From JBBQWZ01 sp038210135 (lineage in GTDB: Bacteria; Acidobacteriota; Terriglobia; Bryobacterales; Bryobacteraceae): a stretch of DNA of 64,000 nucleotides. Positions 25,212 through 34,452 of this stretch are shown here, one piece after another. The position numbers and the translations under genes were made by a program. Under the pieces are notes generated by a model. That model was not told the DNA's origin. It saw only the letters and a program-made list of their open reading frames with translations, and searched no databases. The DNA lies in assembly GCA_038210135.1 (NCBI GenBank), contig JBBQWZ010000021.1:1-64000 (forward strand), written 5' to 3'. Positions within the stretch are counted from its first letter, which is position 1; each line of letters opens with the position of its first letter.

Positions 25212-26076
25212 AGTGTTCGCGATTTTGATCGGCATCGCGGCCGCGCTCGCCGCGGCTCCAACCGAGCCTCGCACTTGCGTGCCGGTGGCCGGGGATCGCA
25301 TCCGCGGAACCGACCTCATCGCAGCGGGACTTGCGGCCGAACCCAATCTGGATCTGGGTCCCTCTCCCTTACCCGGCCTGGTCCGAACTCTTCGCGCCGA
25401 TCAGCCCTTTGGCGGAACCTGCTTCGAGCTTCAGACCACACCCGTTACGGCCGCCGCAATCGAAGCCGCGATGAGAAAAGCGTTGGGCGGTCGAGAAGCG
25501 CGAATTGAAATCGTCGAGTTCAGTCAGGTATCCACGCCGCAATCGACACTCGAATTTACGCTGACCTCGTTTTCGTATCCTTCCACCTCCTCCCCGGACG
25601 GCGCCGTGATTTGGAGGGGGCGGGCGGTCGCGGGCAATCGGCACAGCCAGCCTGTATGGGCCCGCGTAAAAGTGATGGTCGAAACGAGCTTTCTCGCGGC
25701 CACGCGCGCAATCCCGGCGGGCGTCATCCTCAGCGAATCCGACATCGAGAGGCAAGCCGCTTGGAGTTTCCCCACGGCGCAGGCTCCGGTATCGAATCCG
25801 GCGGATGTCATCGGACTGGCGTCGCTTCGTACGATCGCGGCTGGCGCCCGGATCGACAGGAAAGTCTTGACCGCGCCCAACATGGTCGAAACCGGTCAGT
25901 CGATCGACATACGGGTAATCGCGGGCGGCGCGCAATTGCACGGAAACGCGGTTGCCGAGCGAAGCGGAAAGCTGGGCGAGATCGTCCTCGCCAGGAACGA
26001 GCAGTCCGGCAAGCGATTCCGCGCCAGAATCACCGGACCCGCGCAAGCTGTCGTCGTCGTCCCCGAAAGAAATTAA
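25198..26076 (+). CDS. flgA: FlgA, P-ring assembly chaperone
   Basis: Periplasmic chaperone for FlgI, 292 residues. A signal peptide (FAILIGIAAALAAAPTEP) is followed by a variable region. The conserved SAF/beta-clip part lies near residues 160-290 (TRAIPAGVILSESDIERQAAW, DVIGLASLRTIAAGARIDRKVLTAPNMVETGQSIDIRVIAGGAQLHGNAVAERSG). The length and the position between flgG and flgH/flgI agree with the family. Its stop overlaps the flgH start by one base (TAATG). Confidence 0.92.
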   Translation: MLRGKVFAILIGIAAALAAAPTEPRTCVPVAGDRIRGTDLIAAGLAAEPNLDLGPSPLPGLVRTLRADQPFGGTCFELQTTPVTAAAIEAAMRKALGGREARIEIVEFSQVSTPQSTLEFTLTSFSYPSTSSPDGAVIWRGRAVAGNRHSQPVWARVKVMVETSFLAATRAIPAGVILSESDIERQAAWSFPTAQAPVSNPADVIGLASLRTIAAGARIDRKVLTAPNMVETGQSIDIRVIAGGAQLHGNAVAERSGKLGEIVLARNEQSGKRFRARITGPAQAVVVVPERN

Positions 26077-26768
26077 TGAAACACGTTCTTGCGATCTTGC
26101 TGCTCCTCTCCGCGTCCTTCGTGGCTGCGGCGAAGAGTAAACCCAAAGGTTCTAAGGAAGCCGACGAATGGACCGCGCGGCAACTGACGGCCATTCCCGC
26201 GGAGCCGCTTCCTGGGCCTTCACCCGGCTCGTTGTACGCCCCCAATTCCCGGCTCGCGGACCTCGGCAGGGATCTCCGCGCCAGTCAGATCAACGATATT
26301 GTTTCGATCATCGTGTCCGATACCGCCTCCGCGATTTCCAAAGGAACCACCAACACTTCGCGCAAGAGCGCGATGAAGTCGAGCGTCACAGCGGCCGCCG
26401 GATTGACCAGCGTCGCGTCGCGCCTTCCCAATCTCGCCGCAGCCACCGGCGATCAACAACTCGCGGGCACCGGACAAACTTCGCGCCAAACCGTGCTGAC
26501 CACCAGTCTGTCGGCGCGCGTGGTGGACGTCATGCCGAATGGCAATCTCGTCATTGAAGGCACCAAGGACATCCTCGTCAACTCCGAGCGCCAATGGGTT
26601 TTGGTACGCGGCGTCATTCGCCCGAGCGACCTTGGGCCTGCTAACTCCATCCGGTCGGAAAAGATCGCCGGCTTTGAAATTCGGGTCAACGGAAATGGCG
26701 TCGTAGGCGACGCAATCCGACGTCCCAATTTTCTATATCGGCTGATTCTCGGCCTGCTTCCGTTCTAA
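26076..26768 (+). CDS. flgH: FlgH, L-ring protein without a lipobox
   Basis: Outer-membrane L-ring subunit of 230 residues. The core motifs are intact: SLYAPNSRLADLGRDLRASQINDIVSIIVSDTASA, then ARVVDVMPNGNLVIEGTKDILVNSERQWVLVRGVIRPSDLGPANSIRSEKIAGFEIRVNGNG. FlgH is normally a lipoprotein, but the signal peptide here (MKHVLAILLLLSASFVAAAK) contains no cysteine anywhere near the cleavage site. The start ATG overlaps the flgA stop. It is placed between flgA and flgI, as expected. Confidence 0.95.
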   Translation: MKHVLAILLLLSASFVAAAKSKPKGSKEADEWTARQLTAIPAEPLPGPSPGSLYAPNSRLADLGRDLRASQINDIVSIIVSDTASAISKGTTNTSRKSAMKSSVTAAAGLTSVASRLPNLAAATGDQQLAGTGQTSRQTVLTTSLSARVVDVMPNGNLVIEGTKDILVNSERQWVLVRGVIRPSDLGPANSIRSEKIAGFEIRVNGNGVVGDAIRRPNFLYRLILGLLPF

Positions 26769-26777
26769 CGGATCCCC

Positions 26778-27872
26778 ATGCGCATACTGACATCCATCCT
26801 CGTCGCGGCGCTCTTCTGGCCCTTACCGGCAGCCATGCGCGTCAAAGAACTGGCCTCGATCGAAGGCGTCCGCGACAACCAATTGATCGGCTACGGCATC
26901 GTGGTCGGCCTGGCCGGAACCGGCGACAAGCGTCAAACCGTGTTTTCGATTCAGACTCTCACCAACATGCTCGACCGCATGGGCGTCTCGGTTTCGCCGT
27001 CGGCCCTGCAGGTTCGGAACATGGCAGCGGTGATGATTACCGCGAATCTTCCGCCATTTGCCCAACCCGGAACGCGCATCGATATTACGGTTGCCGCCGT
27101 GGGGGACGCGACGACGCTGCAAGGAGGCTTGCTACTTCTAACGCCGTTGCGCGGCGCGGACGGCCAAACTTACGTGGTCGCGCAAGGGGCCGTCGTCACT
27201 GGCGGATTCGTCGCCGCGAAAGGGGGAAGTTCGCAGACGGTAAATCATCCGACGGTCGGACGAATCCCCGGCGGGGCGATCGTCGAAAAGGCCGCGCCCT
27301 CGCTCGCGCCGTCATCGAAAATTCGGCTCCAACTGCGGCAGGCGGACTTCAGCACCGCGGCCCGGGTCGTCGAAACCGTGAATAAGAAATTTTCTATCGA
27401 TGGGCGGCCAGTCGCGAAAGCGGAAAACTCGGGCCTGATCGTGATTGAGACTCCCGCCGGATTCGCCGGCAGGCCGGTCGAATTCGTAGCCGAACTGGAA
27501 GCGCTCACCGTCGAAGCGGATCATATCCAAAAGGTCGTTATTAACGAGCGGACCGGAACCATCATCCTCGGCAAAGATATCCATATCGCGCCCGTCGCGA
27601 TTTTACATGGAGGCTTGTCAGTCGAGATCCGCACCAGCTTTGAGGTCTCGCAGCCGCCGCCGTTGTCGCCGGGAAAGACGGCCGTGGTTCCTCAAACCGT
27701 CATCGACGCAAAAGAAGAGAAGGCTAAAAGCATTCTTTTGAAACAGGGTGGAACCGTCGAGGATGTAGTCCGCGCGCTCCAAGCCATCGGCTCCACACCG
27801 CGCGATATCATCGCGATTCTTCAAAGCCTGCGCGCAGCCGGAGCCCTCGAAGCGGAAATTGAGATCCTCTAA
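26778..27872 (+). CDS. flgI: FlgI, P-ring protein
   Basis: Periplasmic P-ring subunit of 364 residues (usual about 365). A signal peptide (ILTSILVAALFWPLPAAM) precedes the hallmark RVKELASIEGVRDNQLIGYGIVVGLAGTGDKRQTVFSIQTLTNMLDRMGV. Later motifs are KNMAAVMITANLPPFAQPG-type sequence and NERTGTIILGKDIHIAPVAILHGGLSVEI. It stops exactly where flgJ begins (TAA then ATG), which suggests translational coupling. Confidence 0.97.
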   Translation: MRILTSILVAALFWPLPAAMRVKELASIEGVRDNQLIGYGIVVGLAGTGDKRQTVFSIQTLTNMLDRMGVSVSPSALQVRNMAAVMITANLPPFAQPGTRIDITVAAVGDATTLQGGLLLLTPLRGADGQTYVVAQGAVVTGGFVAAKGGSSQTVNHPTVGRIPGGAIVEKAAPSLAPSSKIRLQLRQADFSTAARVVETVNKKFSIDGRPVAKAENSGLIVIETPAGFAGRPVEFVAELEALTVEADHIQKVVINERTGTIILGKDIHIAPVAILHGGLSVEIRTSFEVSQPPPLSPGKTAVVPQTVIDAKEEKAKSILLKQGGTVEDVVRALQAIGSTPRDIIAILQSLRAAGALEAEIEIL

Positions 27873-28268
27873 ATGACTTCACCAATAAGTGTCGGCTCCT
27901 TACCTCCGGCGCCTTCTGCTCCCGCCGAGCCAAGACCGAAAAACATCAAGGACGCCGCGGCGCAATTCGAGGCCATGCTGATCCAGCAGATGCTCCAGTC
28001 GACAAGGGAAGCCGAAACGGGCGATTCCGGTTCCAATACGATGCGCGACTTCGCGGATCAGAATCTCTCGCAACTTCTGGCAAAAAACGGAGGTCTGGGG
28101 ATCGGCTCGATGATCGCCCGCGGACTTCAGGAGAAGGGATCGCCGGCATCCAAGCCAGGTGCTCCAAATACCCTAACGCACGCAACCGGCGCGACGATCG
28201 AGAAGAAAGTATCGGAATCCGCAATGCAAATCCGGAAAATCAGTACAATGAGGCAGAATGGAAATTAA
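27873..28268 (+). CDS. flgJ: FlgJ-type rod-binding protein, no muramidase domain
   Basis: A 131-residue protein with the rod-binding domain seen at the N-terminus of FlgJ (IKDAAAQFEAMLIQQMLQSTREAETG, then NTMRDFADQNLSQLLAKNGGLGIGSMIARGL). The peptidoglycan hydrolase half found in enterobacteria is absent, as in many non-enterobacterial flagellar systems where a separate enzyme clears the wall. The C-terminal 35 residues are low in complexity. It overlaps flgM by 11 bp. Confidence 0.9.
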   Translation: MTSPISVGSLPPAPSAPAEPRPKNIKDAAAQFEAMLIQQMLQSTREAETGDSGSNTMRDFADQNLSQLLAKNGGLGIGSMIARGLQEKGSPASKPGAPNTLTHATGATIEKKVSESAMQIRKISTMRQNGN

Positions 28269-28560
28269 GTCCAATCTTCCGACCGGCCCTAGTCCGTTGG
28301 ACACCTCGGCGGCGACCGAAACTCGCCGTACACACGAAACCCGCGCCAAGCATTACGGAGCGGCAGGCGTAAATCACCCGTCAGTCTCCGGCGCGGATAA
28401 CGTGGAATTATCCGCCTCCGCAAGACTGGAACTTGATCGCGGCCGAAGGCTCGAAGCCCTCGAGACGGCCGTCCAGAACGGAACGTATCAGCCCAACGCG
28501 AAAGCGATCGCATCCGGCATCGTGGATACCGTGATTTTCGATTCCACCGAACCCAAATAA
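28258..28560 (+). CDS. flgM: FlgM, anti-sigma-28 factor
   Basis: A 100-residue, largely unstructured protein. The sigma-binding C-terminal motif is recognisable: DNVELSASARLELDRGRRLEALETAVQNGTYQPNAKAIASGIVDTVIF follows the FlgM pattern 'V..i..al..G.Y.vd...iA..il'. FlgM holds FliA inactive until the hook-basal body is complete and FlgM is exported. It is last in the rod/ring operon, so late-gene control depends on expression of the basal-body genes. Start ATG at 28258 with GAGG upstream. Confidence 0.88.
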   Translation: MEIKSNLPTGPSPLDTSAATETRRTHETRAKHYGAAGVNHPSVSGADNVELSASARLELDRGRRLEALETAVQNGTYQPNAKAIASGIVDTVIFDSTEPK

Positions 28561-28590
28561 ATCAAGGCGCTGCGGTCCCCCGGCTCTCGG

Positions 28591-29703
28591 TTACATGACG
28601 GAGCTGAGCTCTTTCCAAACCTTGTTCTGAGAATCCGCGACCGCCGGATACGTGATGTGCCCCTGATAAGTATTCACGCCTTCGCGGATCGCCTGGCTGT
28701 TCTCGCACGCTTTCTCAAGGCCCTTGGTAACCAGCGCCATCAAATAAGGGAAGGTCGCGTTGTTCAGCGCGAACGTCGAAGTGTGCGGCACCGCTGCCGG
28801 CATATTCGAAACGCAGTAGTGCAACACGCCATCGACAAAGTAGATCGGATTGGTGTGCGTGGTCGCGTGCGAAGTCTCAAAGCATCCGCCTTGATCGATC
28901 GCGACATCCACCATCACTGAGCCCTTCTTCATTAACGGCAGCATGTCCCGGCGGACCAAGCGCGGCGCGGACGCACCCGGAATCAAGACAGCCCCGACCA
29001 CCAAATCCGCCTCGCGAAGCGATTCGCGAATCGTGTACAAGTTCGATGCAAGCGTTACCACCTGGCTGCTGTAGATGTCGTCGAGTTGCCGCAAACGATC
29101 CAGATTTCGATCGATGATTGTCACATGGGCGCCAAGCCCGACCGCCATTTTCGCCGCGTTGTGGCCCACCACGCCGCCGCCCAAAATAACGACGTTCGCG
29201 GGAGAAACACCAGGAACGCCGCCCAGCAGGATTCCGCGTCCGCCGTTCGGAGCCTCTAGATACTGCGCGCCGATCTGGACCGCCATACGGCCCGCGACTT
29301 CGCTCATCGGCGTCAGCAGCGGCAAGGAATTGTCCGATTCGCGAATGGTTTCATAGGCCACCGCGTTCACACGCGCCTTCACCAGCGCTTCGGTCAAATC
29401 CGGCAAGGGAGCAAGGTGCAGGTAGGTGAACAGCGTCAGCCCCGGCCGCAGAAATCCATATTCGGAAGGCTGCGGCTCCTTCACCTTCACCACCAGATCG
29501 GCGCGGTTCCAGGCGTCGGCCGCGGTCGGCACGATTTCAGCGCCGGCCTCTTCATAGTCTTTGTCCGACAGGGAGCTGCCTACTCCGGCGGACGTCTGGA
29601 CCACGACTTTGTGCCCGGCCTCCACGATCGAACGAACGTGGCTCGGCACGCAACCGACGCGCGCTTCGTGATCCTTCACTTCCTTCGGAACGCCTATGAT
29701 CAT
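28591..29703 (-). CDS. ald: Alanine dehydrogenase
   Basis: NAD-dependent L-alanine dehydrogenase of 370 residues (typical length). The N-terminus MIIGVPKEVKDHEARVGCVPSHV is family-specific and includes the substrate-binding arginine. The catalytic lysine and histidine regions (LVVKVKEPQPSEYGFLRPGLTLFTYLHLAP) and the Rossmann motif VILGGGVVGHNAAKMAVGLGAHVTIIDRN are intact. It interconverts alanine and pyruvate plus ammonium. It stands alone, convergent with flgM. Confidence 0.97.
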   Translation of the reverse strand: MIIGVPKEVKDHEARVGCVPSHVRSIVEAGHKVVVQTSAGVGSSLSDKDYEEAGAEIVPTAADAWNRADLVVKVKEPQPSEYGFLRPGLTLFTYLHLAPLPDLTEALVKARVNAVAYETIRESDNSLPLLTPMSEVAGRMAVQIGAQYLEAPNGGRGILLGGVPGVSPANVVILGGGVVGHNAAKMAVGLGAHVTIIDRNLDRLRQLDDIYSSQVVTLASNLYTIRESLREADLVVGAVLIPGASAPRLVRRDMLPLMKKGSVMVDVAIDQGGCFETSHATTHTNPIYFVDGVLHYCVSNMPAAVPHTSTFALNNATFPYLMALVTKGLEKACENSQAIREGVNTYQGHITYPAVADSQNKVWKELSSVM

Positions 29704-29732
29704 TGTAATTTCCCTTCAAATCCGGTTAGATT

Positions 29733-30221
29733 TTATTGCTCTTTTCCCGTGGCCGCGGCACTCCGCTGCGGACCCAATCCGAGCGCGATGATCGACTTCG
29801 ACGACAGCTTTCCGTCCTCTGTCAGCTTCTGATCGCGTTGAAACTTCTTGAGCGCCGCCGTCGATTCGGGACCCCAGTTCCCATTCACCGTTCCCTGGTA
29901 GTAGCCTTTTTCGGATAACGCCTGCTGGATCTCCTGGTATCGATCCTGGCTGGGCATGCGCTGTGAGGAATGCGCGGCCGTCTTCGCCGGAGCCGCCTTG
30001 GCTGGGCCCTTCTTCGCCACTCCCGCTTTCGCGGACGCGGCGACCGCACCCTTGGGCACCGCCTTTTTCGCGTTCGCCGACTTGACCGGTGTCGCGGCCT
30101 TCCGCGCCGGCGCTTTCTTGACCGTCGTCTTCTTCACGGCCCCTTCAACCAGCGGTAAAAATACCGCCGCCTGGACCAGCCAAAGCACCGCCGCGATCGT
30201 CACCAGCCTGAGGAGAAACAA
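29733..30221 (-). CDS. Peptidoglycan-binding domain protein with Lys/Ala/Pro linker
   Basis: A 162-residue envelope protein with one N-terminal hydrophobic segment (LVTIAAVLWLVQAAVFLPLV). A histone-H1-like linker follows that is nearly all Lys, Ala and Pro (repeats of KKAPARKAATP type). Then comes a PG_binding_1 domain (RYQEIQQALSEKGYYQGTVNGNWGPESTAALKKFQRDQKLTEDGKLSSKSIIALGLG). It probably anchors to cell-wall glycan from the membrane; the linker could span the wall or bind polyanions. It diverges from the csgG-like gene across a 143-bp gap. Confidence 0.85.
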   Translation of the reverse strand: MFLLRLVTIAAVLWLVQAAVFLPLVEGAVKKTTVKKAPARKAATPVKSANAKKAVPKGAVAASAKAGVAKKGPAKAAPAKTAAHSSQRMPSQDRYQEIQQALSEKGYYQGTVNGNWGPESTAALKKFQRDQKLTEDGKLSSKSIIALGLGPQRSAAATGKEQ

Positions 30222-30319
30222 ACGCTCTCAGTCTAACAAAAGGAGTTCCTCCCTCCGCCGTCGCACGTCTCGCAAAACCCCGCCCTGGCCTGATCCCCTC
30301 TTCCGCCAATTTCCGCGCA

Positions 30320-30325
30320 TATAAT
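30320..30325 (+). promoter_or_regulatory. Consensus -10 (TATAAT) before the CsgG-like gene
   Basis: A perfect TATAAT lies 39 bp before the ATG, and GGAGG at 30353-30357 gives a strong ribosome-binding site. The -35 at 17 bp (CCTCTT) is weak. Confidence 0.5.
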
Positions 30326-30364
30326 TGACGAAGAGTTCCCTGTATCTCGGTGGAGGATTTTTTG

Positions 30365-31348
30365 ATGCGTCATTTTAACGTCCTGATTGGCGGATTGGTA
30401 TCCCTTGCCCTCGCGGCCGCACCCCTGTCCGCGCAAGCCCGGCGCCGCGTCGCCGTCATGAATTTTGAATACGGCACCGTTTCGACAGCCGTAGCGCAGA
30501 TCTTCGGCACCAACGTGGACATCGGAAAAGGTATCGCCGACATGCTGGTGGACCGCCTGGTCAATGACGGAACCTACTCCGTGATTGAGCGCAAAGCCCT
30601 CGATAAGGTGTTGGCGGAACAGAATTTCTCGAATAGCGATCGCGCCGATCCCAACTCGGCGGCGAGGCTGGCCCGTATCCTGGGCGTGGACGCGATTATC
30701 ATCGGCAGTATCACGCAATTCGGCCGCGACGATAAGTCGAACGGCGTCGTAGGCGGCGCGATGAGCCGCGTCACGGACCGCTTTGGAGTCGGCGGAGTCA
30801 GTCGCAAGAGTTCGAAGGCCGTCGTCCAAATCACCGCTCGCATGATCAACACCGAAACCGCCGAGATCCTCGCTTCAGCTGCCGGTAAAGGCGAGTCGAA
30901 GCGGGAAAGCACTTCGCTGATGGGCGCCGGCGGCAGGGACGTGATCGCCGGCGGCGGAGTGGATATGAAGAGCTCCAACTTCGGCGCAACCATCCTCGGC
31001 GAAGCCACCAACGAAGCCGTCACCCAGGTCGCGGCGAGGTTAAAGGATGGCAACGCGCGGATTCCCGCCAAGGTCTTAACTGTCGACGGCCTGGTCGCGG
31101 ATGTGTCCGGTAAGACGCTGGTCGTTAACGTCGGGAGCCGCGCCGGCCTCAAGGTGGGCGATCGTCTCCGCGTCATGCGTACCGGTCGGGAAATTAAGGA
31201 TCCGGCCACCGGTCGCGTCCTGCGGCGCTCGGAAGACGCGCTGGGGGAAATCTCGATCACCGAGGTCGAGGACCAATCCGCTGTCGGAACGTATATGGGC
31301 ACCGGAACCGTCAAAGTAGGCGACCGGGTAAAAAGTCAGAGCCAGTAA
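30365..31348 (+). CDS. CsgG-family protein with FlgT-like C-terminus
   Basis: The start ATG at 30365 follows GGAGG by 7 bases. A signal peptide (VLIGGLVSLALAAAPLSAQA) leads into a CsgG domain (RRVAVMNFEYGTV, IGKGIADMLVDRLVNDGTYSVIERKALDKVLAEQNF, ILGVDAIIIGSITQFG). The last 90 residues (GKTLVVNVGSRAGLKVGDRLRVMRTGREI) resemble the beta-barrel domain at the end of FlgT and related envelope proteins. True CsgG is a lipoprotein pore for curli; there is no cysteine at the cleavage site here and no curli genes nearby. A periplasmic or outer-membrane assembly role is likely but undefined. Confidence 0.83.
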   Translation: MRHFNVLIGGLVSLALAAAPLSAQARRRVAVMNFEYGTVSTAVAQIFGTNVDIGKGIADMLVDRLVNDGTYSVIERKALDKVLAEQNFSNSDRADPNSAARLARILGVDAIIIGSITQFGRDDKSNGVVGGAMSRVTDRFGVGGVSRKSSKAVVQITARMINTETAEILASAAGKGESKRESTSLMGAGGRDVIAGGGVDMKSSNFGATILGEATNEAVTQVAARLKDGNARIPAKVLTVDGLVADVSGKTLVVNVGSRAGLKVGDRLRVMRTGREIKDPATGRVLRRSEDALGEISITEVEDQSAVGTYMGTGTVKVGDRVKSQSQ

Positions 31349-31383
31349 TCGCGGCTTTCCCGCGTAATGTAACAGGAGCGTGA

Positions 31384-31403
31384 GCCGGCCCGAAATGGCC
31401 GGC
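31384..31403 (+). terminator. Hairpin between the CsgG-like gene and the kinase
   Basis: A perfect 7-bp stem GCCGGCC / GGCCGGC with loop CGAAAT, followed by TTT, starts 36 bp after the stop. It may be a partial terminator or may separate two expression levels, because the kinase follows 24 bp later. Confidence 0.55.
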
Positions 31404-31426
31404 TTTGCGTATGTGAGAGGTTCATC

Positions 31427-33223
<1,797 letters not shown>

Positions 33224-33275
33224 GCAAGCCCCGCGTCCGCCTTGATCTCCGATGCGCGGCCGTATTCTCCGCCCC

Positions 33276-33367
33276 CAATATAGCCCCGCCCGTCAGGGCG
33301 GGGATCGCCACCGCCCCAGAAATAACCCCGCCCGTCAGGGCGGGGATTGCCACCGCCCCCAATATAG
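33276..33367 (+). repeat. Tandem array of 20-nt GTCA-loop hairpins, 42-bp period
   Basis: Two copies of CCCCGCCCGTCAGGGCGGGG (33284-33303 and 33326-33345) each form a perfect 8-bp stem with a GTCA loop. The 22-bp spacers are alike (AT[C/T]GCCACCGCCCC...A.ATA[A/G]). The third unit (39971-39990) would start at 33368 if the transposon and one target duplication were removed, giving exactly the same 42-bp spacing. The array lies just after the kinase gene. It is not a CRISPR array because the spacers are themselves repeats. Confidence 0.88.
33360..33367 (+). repeat. Left 8-bp target-site duplication caatatag
   Basis: Identical to 39963-39970. An 8-bp duplication is characteristic of the IS1595 family. 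The same 8-mer also occurs at 33276-33283, showing that it is native array sequence. Confidence 0.9.
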
Positions 33368-33391
33368 GGCAAAAACTTACATGACGCACCC
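33368..33391 (+). repeat. Left terminal inverted repeat (IRL)
   Basis: Begins GGCAAAAACTTAC and ends CACCC. The two mismatches to the right end are at IR positions 14 (A against T) and 19 (G against A). Confidence 0.88.
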
Positions 33392-33412
33392 AGATTATGA
33401 TAGGCTTGCTCG

Positions 33413-33748
33413 ATGGGCGCGTCCGGTTTCAATGCGCGGATACGTCCGCAGAGATCGACTTGGGCATGGGGACTCGCCGTGTTCTTGGTGAACGCAGCCG
33501 CTCAAATCGGCGGCGTGAACAATCACTATATCGCACGCACCTTTTTTGTGGTTTCTAGTGTGTTGCTTTTATGGGATTTCTTGCAGCGCCCATCAATCGC
33601 CTATCTTCGAGGTAGCCGGTTTGTTCTCACTGTAACCGGGGTAGCGCTAGTTTTATCCCTTGTGACGTTGGCCGAGTGGCGTTACCTGGTGCGGGTACCG
33701 TCAGTAGAATCGCCTTTTTTTTTGGATGCAGTTGAATCCATCGACTGA
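33413..33748 (+). CDS. Membrane protein, 5' part of a probably frameshifted gene
   Basis: 111 residues with three hydrophobic segments (WGLAVFLVNAAAQIGG, ARTFFVVSSVLLLWDFL, FVLTVTGVALVLSLVTL). It runs into nine consecutive T (33715-33723) and then ends 25 bp later after an unrelated-looking tail (LDAVESID). The adjoining frame stays open across the T run and continues as a soluble beta-rich domain. Loss of one T, or +1 slippage, would give a membrane protein of about 227 residues with a C-terminal soluble domain. No family is recognised. It is the first cargo gene at the left end of the transposon. Confidence 0.6.
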   Translation: MGASGFNARIRPQRSTWAWGLAVFLVNAAAQIGGVNNHYIARTFFVVSSVLLLWDFLQRPSIAYLRGSRFVLTVTGVALVLSLVTLAEWRYLVRVPSVESPFFLDAVESID

Positions 33749-34100
33749 ATTCGAATCTGCGACTACTCGAATGGTGAATGGCGTTGTCATTACTGTATGG
33801 AATAAAACAACTAAGATTCAAACGAATATTAGCAAGACAATAACTATCCCATCGATCAAGAGCGCTCGATCTGATAGCACTAGGGTAGAGATTGCCGGTG
33901 GCGGTAAACCTGGAGCTACCTTTATCCACCTACTCGCAGAAGAGTTGAAGGCTGGGGAACGCCACACAGTGAATGTTGAGTTTGAGCCTCATCCGTTTGT
34001 CTCAGCCGAAAAATGGAGGGACGAATTTGGATACTCCGATTCGGTTGTCGTTTTCCACCTTAGTATCGGGAAGGGAAAAGAGGGTAGTGGCTCAATTTGA
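33726..34100 (+). pseudogene. Soluble beta-rich domain, 3' part of the split gene
   Basis: The open frame runs from just after an in-frame TAG at 33705 to 34100. The ATG at 33726 sits directly after the T9 run and has no ribosome-binding site. The sequence (VVITVWNKTTKIQTNISKTITIPSI, then RVEIAGGGKPG and RHTVNVEFEPHPFVSAEKWRDEFGYSDSVVVFHLSIGKG) has the alternating pattern of an Ig-like beta sandwich. Such domains often follow N-terminal membrane helices. I read it as the second half of the 33413 gene, expressed only through slippage, or else dead. A separate gene is the less likely alternative. Confidence 0.5.
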
Positions 34101-34149
34101 ATTTCCACACCCTTGACTCTGGCTATCCACTTGCCGCACGCTGTTAGGC

Positions 34150-34452
34150 ATGGATGACCGCTCAAGCAAGCCGCGATCCGGCAACAAATCCCCTAATCGC
34201 GGCAAAGGCCACCGAGACGTAAACGAGATCGCGTTCAGCGTCTTTCAGCAAGCGATAGGCGAGAAGCCCAAGGAAGTGCAACCGAACACGCCGACCAAGA
34301 ACCCGGCTGCGGTGTCCCTGGGACGCCTGGGCGGGCTGAAGGGCGGGAAGGCACGCAAGGACGCGCTGACGCCGGAGCGGCGCGTGGAAATCGCTAAGAA
34401 GGCAGCGGAGAAGCGTTGGGGACCTAAAACCGAGGCTTCGCCGGAAAACTAA
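34150..34452 (+). CDS. Small basic 'GRLGGLKGGKARK' protein
   Basis: A 100-residue hydrophilic protein with a disordered N-terminus (MDDRSSKPRSGNKSPNRGKG), a short helical part (DVNEIAFSVFQQAIGE) and a distinctive C-terminal block, AVSLGRLGGLKGGKARKDAL, then TPERRVEIAKKAAEKRW. I recall many small bacterial proteins with this C-terminal block; their function is unknown and nucleic-acid binding is a reasonable guess from the charge. It overlaps the 3' end of the convergent XRE/ImmA gene by 29 bp. It is transposon cargo. Confidence 0.72.
   Translation: MDDRSSKPRSGNKSPNRGKGHRDVNEIAFSVFQQAIGEKPKEVQPNTPTKNPAAVSLGRLGGLKGGKARKDALTPERRVEIAKKAAEKRWGPKTEASPEN

Noticed and set aside
33276..33367. CRISPR-like array (regular 42-bp period)
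   Set aside because: Only three units exist in total, the spacers are near-identical to each other, the repeats are perfect palindromes and there are no cas genes.
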